Source: Rhodomicrobium udaipurense JA643
GTDB lineage: Bacteria > Pseudomonadota > Alphaproteobacteria > Rhizobiales > Rhodomicrobiaceae
Direction: 5' to 3'
Assembly (NCBI RefSeq): GCF_000636015.1
Contig: NZ_JFZJ01000013.1
Span: 1 to 45,066, forward strand
DNA: 45,066 bases
Shown piece by piece: positions 28,135-37,667 of this stretch; position 1 is the stretch's first letter, and each line of letters starts with the position of its first letter. A program made the position numbers and the translations under genes. The notes beneath the pieces are model-generated. The model saw only the letters and a program-made list of their open reading frames with translations. It had not been told where the DNA came from and searched no databases.

Positions 28135-29823
28135 CAGCTTTTCGGCGACATCGCCACGGGCGAGAAGCTCGGCGCGAAGCGTTCCCGGCAGAAGGCCGCA
28201 AGTCTCGGGCGGCATAACGAGCTTTCCGTTGCACATGATGGCGACGTTGCCTCGCGTGAATTCCGTAATTTCTCCGCGTTCGTTGAAAAGGAGCGTGTCG
28301 AAGATGGCGGTATTCTTCGGGGCATGCGCTTCGTAAACGGCGCGGTTCGTCGTCTTGTGCCGCAGAAATTCGTCGTCGCTTGAGACGGGCGATTGCGCGA
28401 ACCTCACGACGGGGTCGGCCGGCGTGTGCGGAACCGGGCCTGTCTCAAGCGTCAGCACACCCTCCCGCGACAGGAGCAGGCGCAGGCGATGCGCGCCCGT
28501 CGCGCGGTCCGCGCACGCCTCCGCAATCGCGCGGCGCACCTCGGCTTCATCGAACGGAAAGCCGAAATGCTCCGCCGCGCGTGCGAGCCGCGCCATGTGG
28601 CGATGCAGGATTACAACCGCGCCGTCCTCGATCCTCATCGTTTCCAGCAACTCGAAAGGGGCGCTCGCGCGGAGAAGGAAACGGCGCTTCATGATGCACT
28701 CCTCATATTCGTCGGCGGCGTTCGAGTCCCACGTCACGCCACTGCCCACACCACAGACGGCGGTGCCGTTCGCGATGGCGACCGTTCGAATGCCGACGCT
28801 AAACGTCGCCGCGCCGCCCGGTTCGATGATGCCGAGCGCCCCGCAATAGGGGCCGCGCGGTCCGGTTTCGAGCGCCGCGATGGACTTCATCGCCGCGATC
28901 TTCGGCGCGCCGGTGACGGAGCCGCACGGGAACAGCGCGGCGAAAATACCGGCGAGCGCGGTCTTCGGGCGCACGGTGCCGGTGACGGTCGACGTCATCT
29001 GCTGCACGGTCGAGAGCGTTTCGATGGAGAACAGCTTCGGCACGCAGACCGTGCCTTCGACGGCGACGCGCGCGATGTCGTTGCGCAGAAGATCCACGAT
29101 CATGAGGTTTTCCGCGCGCTCCTTCGGCGAGGCGAGCAGCGCTTCCGGGGGCGCATCGGCCCGCGCGGTGCCCTTCATGGGGCGGGCGAGAAGTGCGCGG
29201 GTTCGCGGCTCCCATGCGAAGAACAGTTCCGGCGAAACGGACGCGATCTGCCATCCAAGCCCTGAAACATCGCCGAAATCGAGATAAAGCGCGTAGGCGT
29301 GCGGCTGCGCGCGTCGCAGCGCTTGGAACAGGCCGCGCGGGTCGCCCTCGAAGCGCGACGCAAGGCGCATGGTGAGGTTCACCTGATAATGCGCGCCCTC
29401 GGCGATGCCGTCGCGGATGTGCGCGATCTTCTCCCCATAAGCCGCGCGCGTCATGTCGGCGTTCCAGCCCCCGCAGGCGAATGCGGAGGGCGCTTCGCAC
29501 GGCGGTGTCGGCGCGTCGAACACGGCGAAGGCCGCGAGCGGAAAGCCTGGGTCGGGCGCGAGCGTCCTTAAAGCCGTGTCAAAAGCCGTCGCCGCCTCAT
29601 AGGCCACGAAACCGACAGCCCAGCGGCCTTGCTGCGCCTGAGCCTCCGCCTCGCGGATAACGGGCATCACCTCTTCCACACGCTCCGCGACAAGCAGCGC
29701 GCGCGGCGCGGCGAAGCCGTGGCTCAGCGGCAGCGCGTCGTCCTTGGGGAAATCGATGAAAGCGCGGGCGTACAGCGGGCGATCCTGAGGCTTCGGAGGT
29801 GTCGTCGGAGCGTACCAACGCAA
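28045..29823 (-). CDS. pabB: Fused aminodeoxychorismate synthase component I and aminodeoxychorismate lyase
   Basis: A 592-residue fusion for p-aminobenzoate, a folate precursor. Residues ~1-380 are PabB (chorismate-binding): GTARAD, then ERAENLMIVDLLRNDIARV, STVQQMTSTV, and CGSVTGAPKIAAMKSI (the conserved PCGSVTGAPK block). Residues ~390-592 are a PLP-dependent class IV lyase (PabC): a LETMRIEDG strand, LRHKTTNRAVYE with the likely PLP-lysine, and NERGEITEFTRGNVAIM. Chorismate would be aminated using glutamine-derived ammonia (PabA elsewhere) and then split to PABA and pyruvate. The only in-frame start is a TTG at 29823-29821 with a weak Shine-Dalgarno sequence. Divergent from the GMC oxidoreductase gene. 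Confidence 0.93.
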   Translation of the reverse strand: MRWYAPTTPPKPQDRPLYARAFIDFPKDDALPLSHGFAAPRALLVAERVEEVMPVIREAEAQAQQGRWAVGFVAYEAATAFDTALRTLAPDPGFPLAAFAVFDAPTPPCEAPSAFACGGWNADMTRAAYGEKIAHIRDGIAEGAHYQVNLTMRLASRFEGDPRGLFQALRRAQPHAYALYLDFGDVSGLGWQIASVSPELFFAWEPRTRALLARPMKGTARADAPPEALLASPKERAENLMIVDLLRNDIARVAVEGTVCVPKLFSIETLSTVQQMTSTVTGTVRPKTALAGIFAALFPCGSVTGAPKIAAMKSIAALETGPRGPYCGALGIIEPGGAATFSVGIRTVAIANGTAVCGVGSGVTWDSNAADEYEECIMKRRFLLRASAPFELLETMRIEDGAVVILHRHMARLARAAEHFGFPFDEAEVRRAIAEACADRATGAHRLRLLLSREGVLTLETGPVPHTPADPVVRFAQSPVSSDDEFLRHKTTNRAVYEAHAPKNTAIFDTLLFNERGEITEFTRGNVAIMCNGKLVMPPETCGLLPGTLRAELLARGDVAEKLLTRKDIVEASKLVFLNTLRGMISVRLQIE

Positions 29824-29960
29824 CCGGCCGCTGCAAACAGGTTTCGCAAGCGAGGCGACACACGGCTAAAGGCGAAGACGCCGCTCAAGGTGCGGGGGCT
29901 TGCGCGCGGCCCATGCGGGGAGCAATCTGGACGAAAAAGATACATAAGCTCGGAGGAAAC

Positions 29961-31586
29961 ATGGGCTACAATTATATCATCGCGGGCGGTGGCTCGGCGG
30001 GCTGCGTGCTCGCGAACCGGCTCTCCGCCGATCCTGCCGTCAAGGTGGCGCTTCTCGAAGCGGGCGGACGCGACTGGAATTTTCTCATTCATATGCCGTC
30101 GGGCTATGCGGGCTTGATGCGGACCGGCTGGGTCGATTGGGGCTATCATACCGAGCCGCAGGCGGGCCTCAACGGGCGGCGGCTCTATTGGCCGCGCGGG
30201 AAGGTGCTTGGCGGCTCAAGCTCCGTCAACGCCATGATCTACATTCGCGGGGTGCCGAGCGATTACGATACGTGGGCGCAACTCGGCAATCGCGGCTGGG
30301 CGTGGGACGATGTGCTGCCTTATTTCAAGAAGGCGGAAAACTATGCAGGCGGCGCGGATGAGTATCACGGCGGCAACGGTCCGCTGAAAGTGTCGCGGCC
30401 GGGCGTCGTCAACCCGCTGAACGTGGCCTGGATCGAGGCGGGCAAACAGGCCGGCCACCCCTACACGGACGATTTCAACGGCGCGTCGCAGGAAGGCTTC
30501 GGCCCGATCGACTGTACGGTGTCGAACGGCCGCCGCGCGAGCGCCGCGGTGTGCTACCTCAAGCCGGTGATCGACCGGCCGAACCTCACCGTGATTACGC
30601 GGGCGCAGGCGACGCGCATCGTCGTGGAAAATGGCCGCGCGGTCGGCGTGGAATACGCCCAAGGCCGCGAAAAGCGCACCATCCGGGCCGACCGCGAGGT
30701 GATTGTGTCGGGGGGCGCGATCAACTCGCCGCAATTGCTGCTGCTGTCGGGCATCGGCCCGGCGGACGAGATCGCGCCACACGGCATCAAGTCGGTGCAC
30801 CATCTGCCCGGCGTCGGCAAGAACCTTCAGGACCACATCCACGGCGCGATCAAGCATTACTGCCCGAAGCCCGTCTCCTACTACAACATCGTGAAGCCGA
30901 GCGCGCTCGTCCGGCATGTCGCCTATTATCTGATGACGCACAAAGGCCCGGCGTCGATCGTGGGGCTTGAATCGCTCGCGTTTCTCAAGACGCGGGCCGA
31001 GGTGGTTGCCCCCGATGTTCAGTATCACTTCGCGGCGATCCTCTATGCCGATCACGGGCGCAAGATGATCCAGCGCCACGGCTATATGGGCTATTACAAT
31101 TTGCAGCGGCCGCATGCGCGCGGCGAGATCGTGCTGAAATCGGCGGACCCGCTGGCGCATCCGGCAATTCAGCCGAACTACCTGCAAAACGATGCCGACC
31201 TGCGAACGCTGCGCGATGGCTTCAAGATGCTGCGCGACGTGTTCGCACAGGCGGCGTTCGACCCCTATCGCGGCGAGGAGTTTCAGCCGGGCGACACGGT
31301 GCGCACCGACGCCGAGATCGACGACTACAACCGCCGCACGGCCGAGACGATCTATCACCCGATCGGCACCTGCAAGATGGGGCAGGACGACATGGCGGTG
31401 GTGGATGAGACGCTGCGCGTGCGCGGGCTGGAGGGCTTGCGCATTGTGGACGCGTCCATCATGCCGCGCCTTATCAGCGGCAACACCAACGCGCCGACGA
31501 TCATGATCGCGGAGAGAGCGGCGGATATCATCCTGTCGGGTGTGGTGGCGTCGTCAGATTCGGGTGACGCGGCGATGGCGGCCTGA
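29961..31586 (+). CDS. GMC-family FAD oxidoreductase (choline/alcohol dehydrogenase-like)
   Basis: A 541-residue flavoenzyme. The start is the ATG at 29961 with GGAGG five bases upstream; a longer reading overlaps the pabBC promoter and is unlikely. The FAD motif GGGSAGCVLANRLS is at the N-terminus, followed by GRDWNFLIHMP and the GMC signature PRGKVLGGSSSVNAMIYIRG. The second GMC signature GGAINSPQLLLLSGIG is central. The C-terminal ETIYHPIGTCKMG has the catalytic His, and NTNAPTIMIAERAADII the second active-site residue. It resembles BetA and AlkJ-type enzymes. No aldehyde dehydrogenase is adjacent, so the substrate is unknown. Confidence 0.93.
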   Translation: MGYNYIIAGGGSAGCVLANRLSADPAVKVALLEAGGRDWNFLIHMPSGYAGLMRTGWVDWGYHTEPQAGLNGRRLYWPRGKVLGGSSSVNAMIYIRGVPSDYDTWAQLGNRGWAWDDVLPYFKKAENYAGGADEYHGGNGPLKVSRPGVVNPLNVAWIEAGKQAGHPYTDDFNGASQEGFGPIDCTVSNGRRASAAVCYLKPVIDRPNLTVITRAQATRIVVENGRAVGVEYAQGREKRTIRADREVIVSGGAINSPQLLLLSGIGPADEIAPHGIKSVHHLPGVGKNLQDHIHGAIKHYCPKPVSYYNIVKPSALVRHVAYYLMTHKGPASIVGLESLAFLKTRAEVVAPDVQYHFAAILYADHGRKMIQRHGYMGYYNLQRPHARGEIVLKSADPLAHPAIQPNYLQNDADLRTLRDGFKMLRDVFAQAAFDPYRGEEFQPGDTVRTDAEIDDYNRRTAETIYHPIGTCKMGQDDMAVVDETLRVRGLEGLRIVDASIMPRLISGNTNAPTIMIAERAADIILSGVVASSDSGDAAMAA

Positions 31587-31608
31587 CCCAGCAACCGGCC
31601 TCCAGCGC

Positions 31609-31633
31609 CAAGGCGGCCACACGCGCCGCCTTG
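31609..31633. terminator. Hairpin between convergent genes
   Basis: CAAGGCGG / CCGCCTTG forms a perfect 8-bp stem with a 9-base loop between the convergent GMC and hspQ genes. There is no long T-run, so it is a weak or bidirectional terminator candidate. Confidence 0.5.
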
Positions 31634-31643
31634 CCTCGCCACG

Positions 31644-32000
31644 TCAGTTCGCGCTCGGCCCCCGGAAACGGTAGCCGCCATTCTCCAGCTCGTCGAAAAG
31701 CTCGTCGAGTTGCGGATGGCGCAGCGGCTCGCCGCTGTCGTCCGGCAGAAGGTTCTGCTCGGAGACATAGGCGACATATTCGGTCTCTTCGTTCTCGGCA
31801 AGCAGATGATAGAACGGCTGATCCTTCTCTGGACGGATATCCTCCGGGATGGCCAGCCACCATTCATCTGTGTTCGCGAACTCGGGGTCGACATCGAAAA
31901 TAATTCCCCGAAAGGGGAAAAAGCGATGCTTCACGACTTCCCCTATGGCAAACCGCGCGCGCCGTTCTTTCGCCATGGCGTTATTAAGTTCTTCCCGCAT
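31644..32000 (-). CDS. hspQ: Heat shock protein HspQ (YccV-like)
   Basis: This 118-residue protein matches HspQ/YccV of the hemimethylated-DNA-binding (YccV) family: FAIGEVVKHRFFPFRGIIFDVDPEF near the N-terminus in two parts, then EDIRPEKDQPFYHLL and EYVAYVSEQNLLPDDSGE. In enterobacteria HspQ modulates Lon protease and is heat-induced. The C-terminus (RHPQLDELFDELENGGY) is more acidic than in E. coli. Start: ATG at 32000, with MAKERRARFAIGE eight codons later as an alternative. Convergent with the GMC gene, upstream of the lyase gene on the same strand. Confidence 0.9.
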   Translation of the reverse strand: MREELNNAMAKERRARFAIGEVVKHRFFPFRGIIFDVDPEFANTDEWWLAIPEDIRPEKDQPFYHLLAENEETEYVAYVSEQNLLPDDSGEPLRHPQLDELFDELENGGYRFRGPSAN

Positions 32001-32049
32001 CCTTCAAAAACTTCGCACTAATGCTTCTGGGCTACAAGATGTCACGCGG

Positions 32050-33084
32050 TCACTGGGAAGCGCCGTCTTTCGCGTCGACGAGGTTTGCGAGGTCGACGAT
32101 CACCTTGGCCTGTTTCCAGGTCGCGTCGTCCTGCATCTTGCCGTCCACCATCACCGCGCCCGTGCCGTCCGGCATGGCTTCGAGGATGCGCCGGGCGAAA
32201 GCCGCCTCGGCCGGGTCCGGTGTGAACACACGACGCGCGATCTCGATTTGAGAGGGATGCAAGGTCCATGCCCCTGCGCAGCCTTGAAGGAAGGCGTTGC
32301 GGAATTGCGCTTCGCACGCCGCCGTGTCGGAGAAGTCGCCGAACGGGCCGTAGAAGGGCTTGAGGTCGTAGGTCGCGCAGGCGTCGACCATGCGGCCCAC
32401 GGTGTAATGCCACAGATCCTGCTGGAAGAAGGCGCGGGCTGCGTCGCCCGACGCGTCCGCCAGCACGCCGTAGGACGGATGCCCGCCGCCGACGCGCGTC
32501 GTCTTCATGGCGCGGCTTGCGGCGAGATCCGCCGGCCCCAGGCTCATGCCGTGCATGCGAGGGCTCGCGCCCGCGATGTGGTCGACATTCGCCACGCCTT
32601 CCGCCGTCTCAAGCAGCGCGTGGATCATGATCGGCTTCTTGATGTTATGCTTCGCCTCAAGCTGGGCGAGCAGCTGGTCGAGATAGTGGATGTCCCACGG
32701 GCCTTCCACCTTCGGCAGCATGATGACGTCGAGCTTGTCGCCGACCGCTGCAACGATCTCGACGATATCGTCGAGCACCCACGGGCTGTTCAGCGCGTTG
32801 ATGCGCGTCCACAGCCCGGTGTTGCCGAACTCGTTCTCCTGCGCGAGCTTGATGAAGCCCTTGCGCGCGGCTTCCTTCTCGGTCGCGGGGATCGCGTCCT
32901 CAAGATTGCCGAGCACCACGTCGACCTGCTTGATGAGGTCCGGCACCTTCGCGCGGATCTTCTCAACATGCGGCGCGACGAAGTGGATCATTCGTTCGAG
33001 GCGCACGGGCTTTTCCACGAATGGAGCCGGAGCACCCGCCGCGAGGGCCTTGAAGAATTTGGATGGGGTCTTTGTCACTGCCAT
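32050..33084 (-). CDS. HpcH/HpaI-family CoA-ester lyase, malyl-CoA-lyase-like
   Basis: A 344-residue protein. I use the ATG at 33084, with GGAGG five bases upstream, in place of a longer reading from 33237. It has a TIM-barrel aldolase pattern: [20 protein letters not shown] with the metal-ligand acids, [48 protein letters not shown] and [15 protein letters not shown]. It closely resembles malyl-CoA/methylmalyl-CoA lyases used in the serine cycle or ethylmalonyl-CoA pathway, and also citrate-lyase-beta-like proteins. The order of motifs and GPFGDFSD favour the malyl-CoA type; which substrate it cleaves I cannot tell. Mg2+-dependent. No other genes of those pathways are adjacent. Confidence 0.85.
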   Translation of the reverse strand: MAVTKTPSKFFKALAAGAPAPFVEKPVRLERMIHFVAPHVEKIRAKVPDLIKQVDVVLGNLEDAIPATEKEAARKGFIKLAQENEFGNTGLWTRINALNSPWVLDDIVEIVAAVGDKLDVIMLPKVEGPWDIHYLDQLLAQLEAKHNIKKPIMIHALLETAEGVANVDHIAGASPRMHGMSLGPADLAASRAMKTTRVGGGHPSYGVLADASGDAARAFFQQDLWHYTVGRMVDACATYDLKPFYGPFGDFSDTAACEAQFRNAFLQGCAGAWTLHPSQIEIARRVFTPDPAEAAFARRILEAMPDGTGAVMVDGKMQDDATWKQAKVIVDLANLVDAKDGASQ

Positions 33085-33207
33085 TGGAGCCTCCGCGAAT
33101 GCTCCCTCTATTTGCCCGCGCTGAATCCGTGGGTCAAGAACGGGAGAGCCTGTCCGCTCCGAAAGGCGTAAGCAGTGAGTTTTTGTAGGGTGGCACCCCG
33201 GCACGAA

Positions 33208-33234
33208 AAAGCCGCGTGGAATGCACGCGGCTTT
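33208..33234 (-). terminator. Rho-independent terminator of the L,D-transpeptidase gene
   Basis: An 11-bp perfect stem AAAGCCGCGTG / CACGCGGCTTT with a five-base loop. On the reverse strand it is followed by TTTTT, 26 bases after the transpeptidase stop. The forward strand also has a short T-run, so it could also act in the other direction. Confidence 0.88.
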
Positions 33235-33260
33235 CAATGCATGCGGTTCGGCTGACCGCG

Positions 33261-34871
33261 TCAGCGCGTGAGGATGACGAAATCGGTGTATTCGCCGGTT
33301 TCGTTGCTGATCCCCGAATCCGAAACGATGATCGAACCACCGGACCAGAGCATTTCCGAAATCTTGTCTTCGACTTCTTCCGGGATTTCGATGCGGTCGA
33401 GCGCGGACGATGCGGATACATTCGGCACGGGACGCGGCTTTTCTTCCTCGCCCTTGCGGCGACGAGTGCGCGGCTCGGCGAGGTCTTGGCTGGGCTCCGT
33501 GAGCGTCATGGAAAGCCAGCGAAGCTTCGGCGCACCCTCGACGCTCCCCCCCTTCACGGGCTGCATGGCCATGTAAAGATGCGTGCCGAGCGGCTTGCCG
33601 GGGTCGCGGATGATAACCGGCACATCGAACACCTTGATGTAGTTCTGGCGAACGTAAAGCCGCTGGGTCTTCCGGCTGATGAAGATGGAAACCGGCGCGA
33701 GCCTGCGCTTCCAGAACAATGTGCTGTTCGCGGCCTGCGACCGGGTAACGTCGAGCTGACGGAAGGCTTTCAGCGCGACGGCGGCGGCTTCGTCCTTATC
33801 GGCCTTGGCGCGCTCGGCGGCTTCGATTTGCGTCTGCGCCTCCTTCACCTTCGTTTCGGCTTCGGCTCTGGCCGCTTCCGCTTCGGTGCGTTTCGTTTCG
33901 TTGTCGCCGACGCGGCTCAGGCGCTTGTCGGCCGCGTCGAGGCGATTGCTGGCGACGGACAAGGCGATCTGCGCCTTGCGAAGGTCGGTCGCGGCGACGC
34001 GCTGTTCCTGCACGCGCGCTTCGACCGCGCGGCGGGCGGGACTGGCCGCGCGTTCGGCCTCATCGGCGGTCTTCGCGGCAATTTTCGTCATGGTCAGCGC
34101 ATATTCGCGCGGATTGAGCAGCTTGCTACCCGCGTTGGCGCTATCGGGAACCTCGGCCTTGACGTCGATCTTCTGCGCGTCAGTGGCGGAAGCGCCTTCC
34201 GCGATGTTCACCGCGTTCGCCAGCATGCGCCCGGAAATCGACGCGATCTGCTCGCTACCCGGAGCCTGCAACATCGCGGGTTCCGGCAGTTTCGCGTGCG
34301 AGAACGGCATCGGCACGACATCGCCCTTCGCCACGATCACGCGCTCGGTGCCCTCGGTGGCGTTGAACATGCGGCTCGCGAAATCGTAGGGCAGGCGAAT
34401 GCAACCGTGGCTCGCGGGGTAGCCCGGCAGCGCGCCCTGATGCATCGCGACGCCCGACCACGTCAGCCGTTGCATGAACGGCATCGGCGCGCCGCTATAG
34501 ATGTTCGAGCGATGGTGTCTGTTCTTCTGGATGATGTTGAAGATGCCGGTTGGCGTAGCATGGCCGCGCGAGCCCGACGAGATCGGCGCCTGCGCATAGA
34601 TGCCGTCGTTTGAATAGGCGGTGACGCGCTGCTTGCCGATATTCACGACGAAGAACAACGGGCGGTTCAGCGGTGCGGGCGCGGGCGCTTCCACCTTTTT
34701 CTTCGGACGGTCGTAGGAGCGGTATCTCGTCCGCGCGTCAGCCGCGTCAAGCGGCGCGAATGAGGCAGCGGCCAGGCAGGAGACAAGAGCGAGATTACGC
34801 CAGCGGGCGAAGGACGTACGAAGCGGGTTGTTCACGGGATCGGCCCCCCCAGCCGTAGCTCGACGCATCAT
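33261..34871 (-). CDS. L,D-transpeptidase (YkuD) with long coiled-coil region
   Basis: A 536-residue periplasmic protein starting at the ATG at 34871 (AAGG upstream; the adjacent ATG at 34868 also works). Residues ~20-45 form a signal peptide with a [18 protein letters not shown] core. The YkuD catalytic domain (~70-190) contains [19 protein letters not shown] with the catalytic Cys and preceding His. A long Ala/Glu/Arg-rich coiled coil (~260-370) follows; a C-terminal domain ends ~536 with [20 protein letters not shown]. It would make 3-3 cross-links in peptidoglycan or anchor proteins to it. The second half may span the periplasm or dimerise. Confidence 0.92.
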   Translation of the reverse strand: MMRRATAGGADPVNNPLRTSFARWRNLALVSCLAAASFAPLDAADARTRYRSYDRPKKKVEAPAPAPLNRPLFFVVNIGKQRVTAYSNDGIYAQAPISSGSRGHATPTGIFNIIQKNRHHRSNIYSGAPMPFMQRLTWSGVAMHQGALPGYPASHGCIRLPYDFASRMFNATEGTERVIVAKGDVVPMPFSHAKLPEPAMLQAPGSEQIASISGRMLANAVNIAEGASATDAQKIDVKAEVPDSANAGSKLLNPREYALTMTKIAAKTADEAERAASPARRAVEARVQEQRVAATDLRKAQIALSVASNRLDAADKRLSRVGDNETKRTEAEAARAEAETKVKEAQTQIEAAERAKADKDEAAAVALKAFRQLDVTRSQAANSTLFWKRRLAPVSIFISRKTQRLYVRQNYIKVFDVPVIIRDPGKPLGTHLYMAMQPVKGGSVEGAPKLRWLSMTLTEPSQDLAEPRTRRRKGEEEKPRPVPNVSASSALDRIEIPEEVEDKISEMLWSGGSIIVSDSGISNETGEYTDFVILTR

Positions 34872-35011
34872 GGTAAGCCTTTTCTTCGTTTCGGCGTCAT
34901 GATCGGAGCGACGGACTCGCGACGCATACAACCAGGGGACGCCTTCACTAAAGGGTTCTCTATAAGGTTCATAAGGCCGCTGGAGTTACAATTCGGTGTG
35001 CGTTTGGATCG

Positions 35012-35668
35012 TCACGCGGTCGGCACCTCACCCGACCAGCGGTTCTGAAGCGAGCCCAGCAGCCAGTCGACTATGATGAGGACAGTTCCCAGAGTCAGAA
35101 AAAACGCGGAAAACAATAACCCGCTCCATAACACGCTGGTGTAGCCGCGCTCCGCCACGTTCAGGAATGGGTAGGGATAGAAGCCCGTCAAAGCTCCGTG
35201 AACGAGAGTCCAGACGAAGAAAACGGCGGGCAGGACGAGCCAACCCAACTGGTCCTTCAGCCGAAGTGTGCCTTTGGGAATGAGAATGAGCCAATAGCCA
35301 ACGAAAAGGGCCGGTACGACGAGATGAAGCGTTCGCTCGGCCAGAAATTCGATGCCAGATGGCGCATACAGGTGCCGCAGGAGCGTCGCATAAACCGTGG
35401 CAACCACGATGATGTAAACGGCGAGCGCCGTATTTGCAGACGGCCGGTTCCAGATGCGCGCGTCGGACGCGTTCGCGGCGGTCGCTCCGAGCAAAGCCGC
35501 GATGGCGAGATTGGTCAGGATCGTGAAGTAGCTGAAATAGTTGAGGATCGCGCCGCCGACGCTGTGACCGCCGGGGTGTGCGCGGTCGATCGCGAGATGA
35601 AGCTGGATGGCGAGCGCAGTTATGCACAAGGCGGCGACAAGAATCGCGGTTAGCCGTCTCGCGAGCAT
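35012..35668 (-). CDS. Pr6Pr-family membrane protein
   Basis: A 218-residue integral membrane protein with about six hydrophobic segments (LTAILVAALCITALAIQLHL, NYFSYFTILTNLAIAALLGA, TALAVYIIVVATVYATLL, LHLVVPALFVGYWLILI, LGWLVLPAVFFVWTLVHGAL, and SAFFLTLGTVLIIVDWLLG). Matches the Pr6Pr/FAR-17a/AIG1-like family, whose function in bacteria is not settled. No enzyme motif is visible. It is isolated: about 140 bases to the transpeptidase gene and 104 bases to the leuA stop, on the same strand. Confidence 0.85.
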   Translation of the reverse strand: MLARRLTAILVAALCITALAIQLHLAIDRAHPGGHSVGGAILNYFSYFTILTNLAIAALLGATAANASDARIWNRPSANTALAVYIIVVATVYATLLRHLYAPSGIEFLAERTLHLVVPALFVGYWLILIPKGTLRLKDQLGWLVLPAVFFVWTLVHGALTGFYPYPFLNVAERGYTSVLWSGLLFSAFFLTLGTVLIIVDWLLGSLQNRWSGEVPTA

Positions 35669-35772
35669 CGGTCGGAGTCCTCCTTTGCAGATTGTCAGCC
35701 GGAGGACGAACAGCCGGGACGCGGCTTTGTGCCCTGTCCCGGCTCAATTCTTGGGCGGCTCGAAGGTGGCCG

Positions 35773-37368
35773 TTAAGCCGCCGTGCCGCCCGACTGCGCA
35801 TGCACGCGGTCGCGCTTGATGGCGAGCTTGTTCAACGCCGACACATATGCGCGCGCCGATGCAACCATCGTGTCCGTGTCCGCGCCGCGCCCGGTGACGG
35901 TCTTGCCGTTCTCTTCCAGCCGCACGCTCACCTCGGCCTGCGCGTCGGTGCCTTCGGTCACGGCATGCACCTGATACAGCGGCAGCCGTGCCTCATGCGG
36001 AACGATGGCCTTGATCGCGTTGAACGTCGCGTCCACCGGACCGTCGCCCGTCGCTTCCGCCGTTTCCTGCTTGCCGTTGACTTCGAGCGTGATCGTCGCC
36101 TTCTGCGGGCCGCTGGTTCCGGCGATGACCGTCAGCGCCAGCACCTTCACGCGGTCGTTCGCCTGCGCGATTTCCTGATCGACCAGCGCTTCGATGTCCT
36201 CGTCATAGACGTGCTTCTTGCGGTCGGCCAACGCCTTGAAGCGCACGAACGCATCTTCGAAGGCGTTGTCGCCCAACTCGTAGCCCAGATCGCGCAGCTT
36301 CTCGCGGAAGGCATGGCGGCCCGAATGCTTGCCCATGACGAGCGAGCTGGCGCGTACGCCGACGCTTTCCGGCGTCATGATTTCATAGGTCGAGGCGTTC
36401 TTCAGCACGCCGTCCTGATGGATGCCGGATTCATGCGCGAACGCATTCTTGCCGACGATGGCCTTGTTGTACTGCACCGGGAACGCGGTGACGGCCGAGA
36501 CGAGGCGCGAGGCGCGCGCGATCATCGTGCTGTCGATGTTGGTCCAGTAGGGCATGACGTCGTTGCGCGTCTTGATCGCCATCACGACTTCTTCCAGCGC
36601 CGCATTGCCTGCGCGCTCGCCGAGACCGTTGATCGTGCATTCGATCTGCCGCGCGCCCGCCTTCACGCCCGCCAGACTGTTCGCGACCGCCAGGCCGAGA
36701 TCGTTGTGACAGTGCGTGGAGAAGATCACATCGTCCGCGCCCGGAACGCGCTCCTTCAGCATCGTGATGATGTCCACGAACTCGTCCGGCACCGTATAGC
36801 CGACCGTGTCGGGGATGTTGATGGTGGTCGCGCCCGACTTGATGGCGGCTTCCACCACGCGGCACAGATAGTCCGGCTCGGTGCGCGTTGCGTCCATCGC
36901 CGACCATTCGACGTCGTCGATCAGGTTGCGCGCGCGGGTGACGGACATCACCACGGCCTCGTAAACCTGCTCGGCGCTCATTTGCAGCTGGTATTGCCGG
37001 TGCAGCGGCGATGTGCCGATGAACGTATGAATGCGGCCGCGCTTCGCATGGCGCACAGCTTCGCCCGCGCGGTCGATGTCCTTGGGGTTGGCGCGCGCCA
37101 GCCCGGCGATCACGGCGTTTTTTGAGCGCTTTGCGATCTCGGCCACGGATTCGAAGTCGCCCACCGACGCGGCGGGGAAGCCAGCCTCGATGATGTCGAC
37201 GCCCATCTCGTCGAGGATTTCGGCGACCTGCATCTTCTCTTCGAAGTTCATGGTCGCGCCGGGACACTGCTCGCCGTCGCGCAGTGTGGTGTCGAAGATC
37301 AGGATGCGGTCTTTTTCGGAGCGGGCGGCGGAAGCGTCCGCGGAAGCGGGGGAATTGGAAACGGTCAT
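35773..37368 (-). CDS. leuA: 2-isopropylmalate synthase
   Basis: This 531-residue enzyme makes 2-isopropylmalate from acetyl-CoA and 2-oxoisovalerate, the first committed step of leucine synthesis. The TIM barrel begins FDTTLRDGEQCPGATM with the metal/substrate-binding Asp, Arg and Glu; STHCHNDLGLAVANSLAG has the metal-binding His pair; and ECTINGLGERAGN is the second signature. The C-terminal LeuA-type regulatory dimer domain (~405-531) is present, so feedback inhibition by leucine is expected. It ends VASARAYVSALNKLAIKRDR, typical of alphaproteobacterial LeuA. A leader peptide with four Leu codons and alternative hairpins precedes it, so attenuation by leucine is likely. Confidence 0.97.
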   Translation of the reverse strand: MTVSNSPASADASAARSEKDRILIFDTTLRDGEQCPGATMNFEEKMQVAEILDEMGVDIIEAGFPAASVGDFESVAEIAKRSKNAVIAGLARANPKDIDRAGEAVRHAKRGRIHTFIGTSPLHRQYQLQMSAEQVYEAVVMSVTRARNLIDDVEWSAMDATRTEPDYLCRVVEAAIKSGATTINIPDTVGYTVPDEFVDIITMLKERVPGADDVIFSTHCHNDLGLAVANSLAGVKAGARQIECTINGLGERAGNAALEEVVMAIKTRNDVMPYWTNIDSTMIARASRLVSAVTAFPVQYNKAIVGKNAFAHESGIHQDGVLKNASTYEIMTPESVGVRASSLVMGKHSGRHAFREKLRDLGYELGDNAFEDAFVRFKALADRKKHVYDEDIEALVDQEIAQANDRVKVLALTVIAGTSGPQKATITLEVNGKQETAEATGDGPVDATFNAIKAIVPHEARLPLYQVHAVTEGTDAQAEVSVRLEENGKTVTGRGADTDTMVASARAYVSALNKLAIKRDRVHAQSGGTAA

Positions 37369-37428
37369 ATAAAGGAGTCCTTACCTGGATGTGTGGAGCA
37401 TATCACAAACCGGGCAAGACCTCTAATG

Positions 37429-37458
37429 GAGCGCCCGGGTTTTAACCCCCAAGCGCTC
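37429..37458 (-). promoter_or_regulatory. Alternative hairpins of a leucine attenuator
   Basis: In the transcript (reverse strand) three blocks follow each other: GAGCGC overlapping the leader stop codon (37484-37479), a second GAGCGC (37458-37453), and GCGCTC (37434-37429). Blocks 2 and 3 form a hairpin with an inner GGG/CCC. Block 1 together with its 3' T is AGCGCT, which is self-complementary, so blocks 1 and 2 can pair with each other. A ribosome stalled at the Leu codons leaves block 1 free and would favour the 1-2 pairing; one reaching the stop covers block 1 and favours 2-3. No clear U-run follows block 3, so termination may be Rho-dependent. Confidence 0.6.
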
Positions 37459-37482
37459 GCCCGTTCGCCGGACCGTCAGCGC

Positions 37483-37623
37483 TCAGGGGCAGATAAGGAG
37501 AAGGAGGCCGCTCGTCGCGGGGCGCATGCGCGCGCTGGCACGGGCCGGAGCAGAAGCCCGGAAGCCCGAAGAATGCGCGACAGACATGGCCATTGTGATT
37601 TCCATGACGGTCATATCGCACAT
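37483..37623 (-). CDS. leuL: leuA leader peptide with four consecutive leucine codons
   Basis: A 46-residue reading frame starting at an ATG at 37623 with GGAG eight bases upstream. Residues 40-43 are four Leu codons in a row (CTC CTT CTC CTT), shortly before the stop; a shorter version beginning at the ATG at 37527 (14 residues) is also possible. The rest of the peptide is not conserved-looking. This is the expected layout of a leucine attenuation leader (ribosome stalls at Leu codons when charged tRNA-Leu is short). It starts only 45 bases after the UPF0114 gene stop, so either the promoter lies in that gene or the two are co-transcribed. Confidence 0.65.
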   Translation of the reverse strand: MCDMTVMEITMAMSVAHSSGFRASAPARASARMRPATSGLLLLICP

Positions 37624-37667
37624 CTTCAGGCTCCGGACAAGCTCTACAAACGATCAATGGCGGCGCG

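Noticed and set aside
30216..31358. 380-codon reverse frame opposite the GMC gene
   Set aside because: Antisense shadow; the forward frame has all GMC signatures.
33216..34613. 465-codon forward frame opposite the transpeptidase
   Set aside because: Shadow of the reverse-strand YkuD protein; no recognisable domain.
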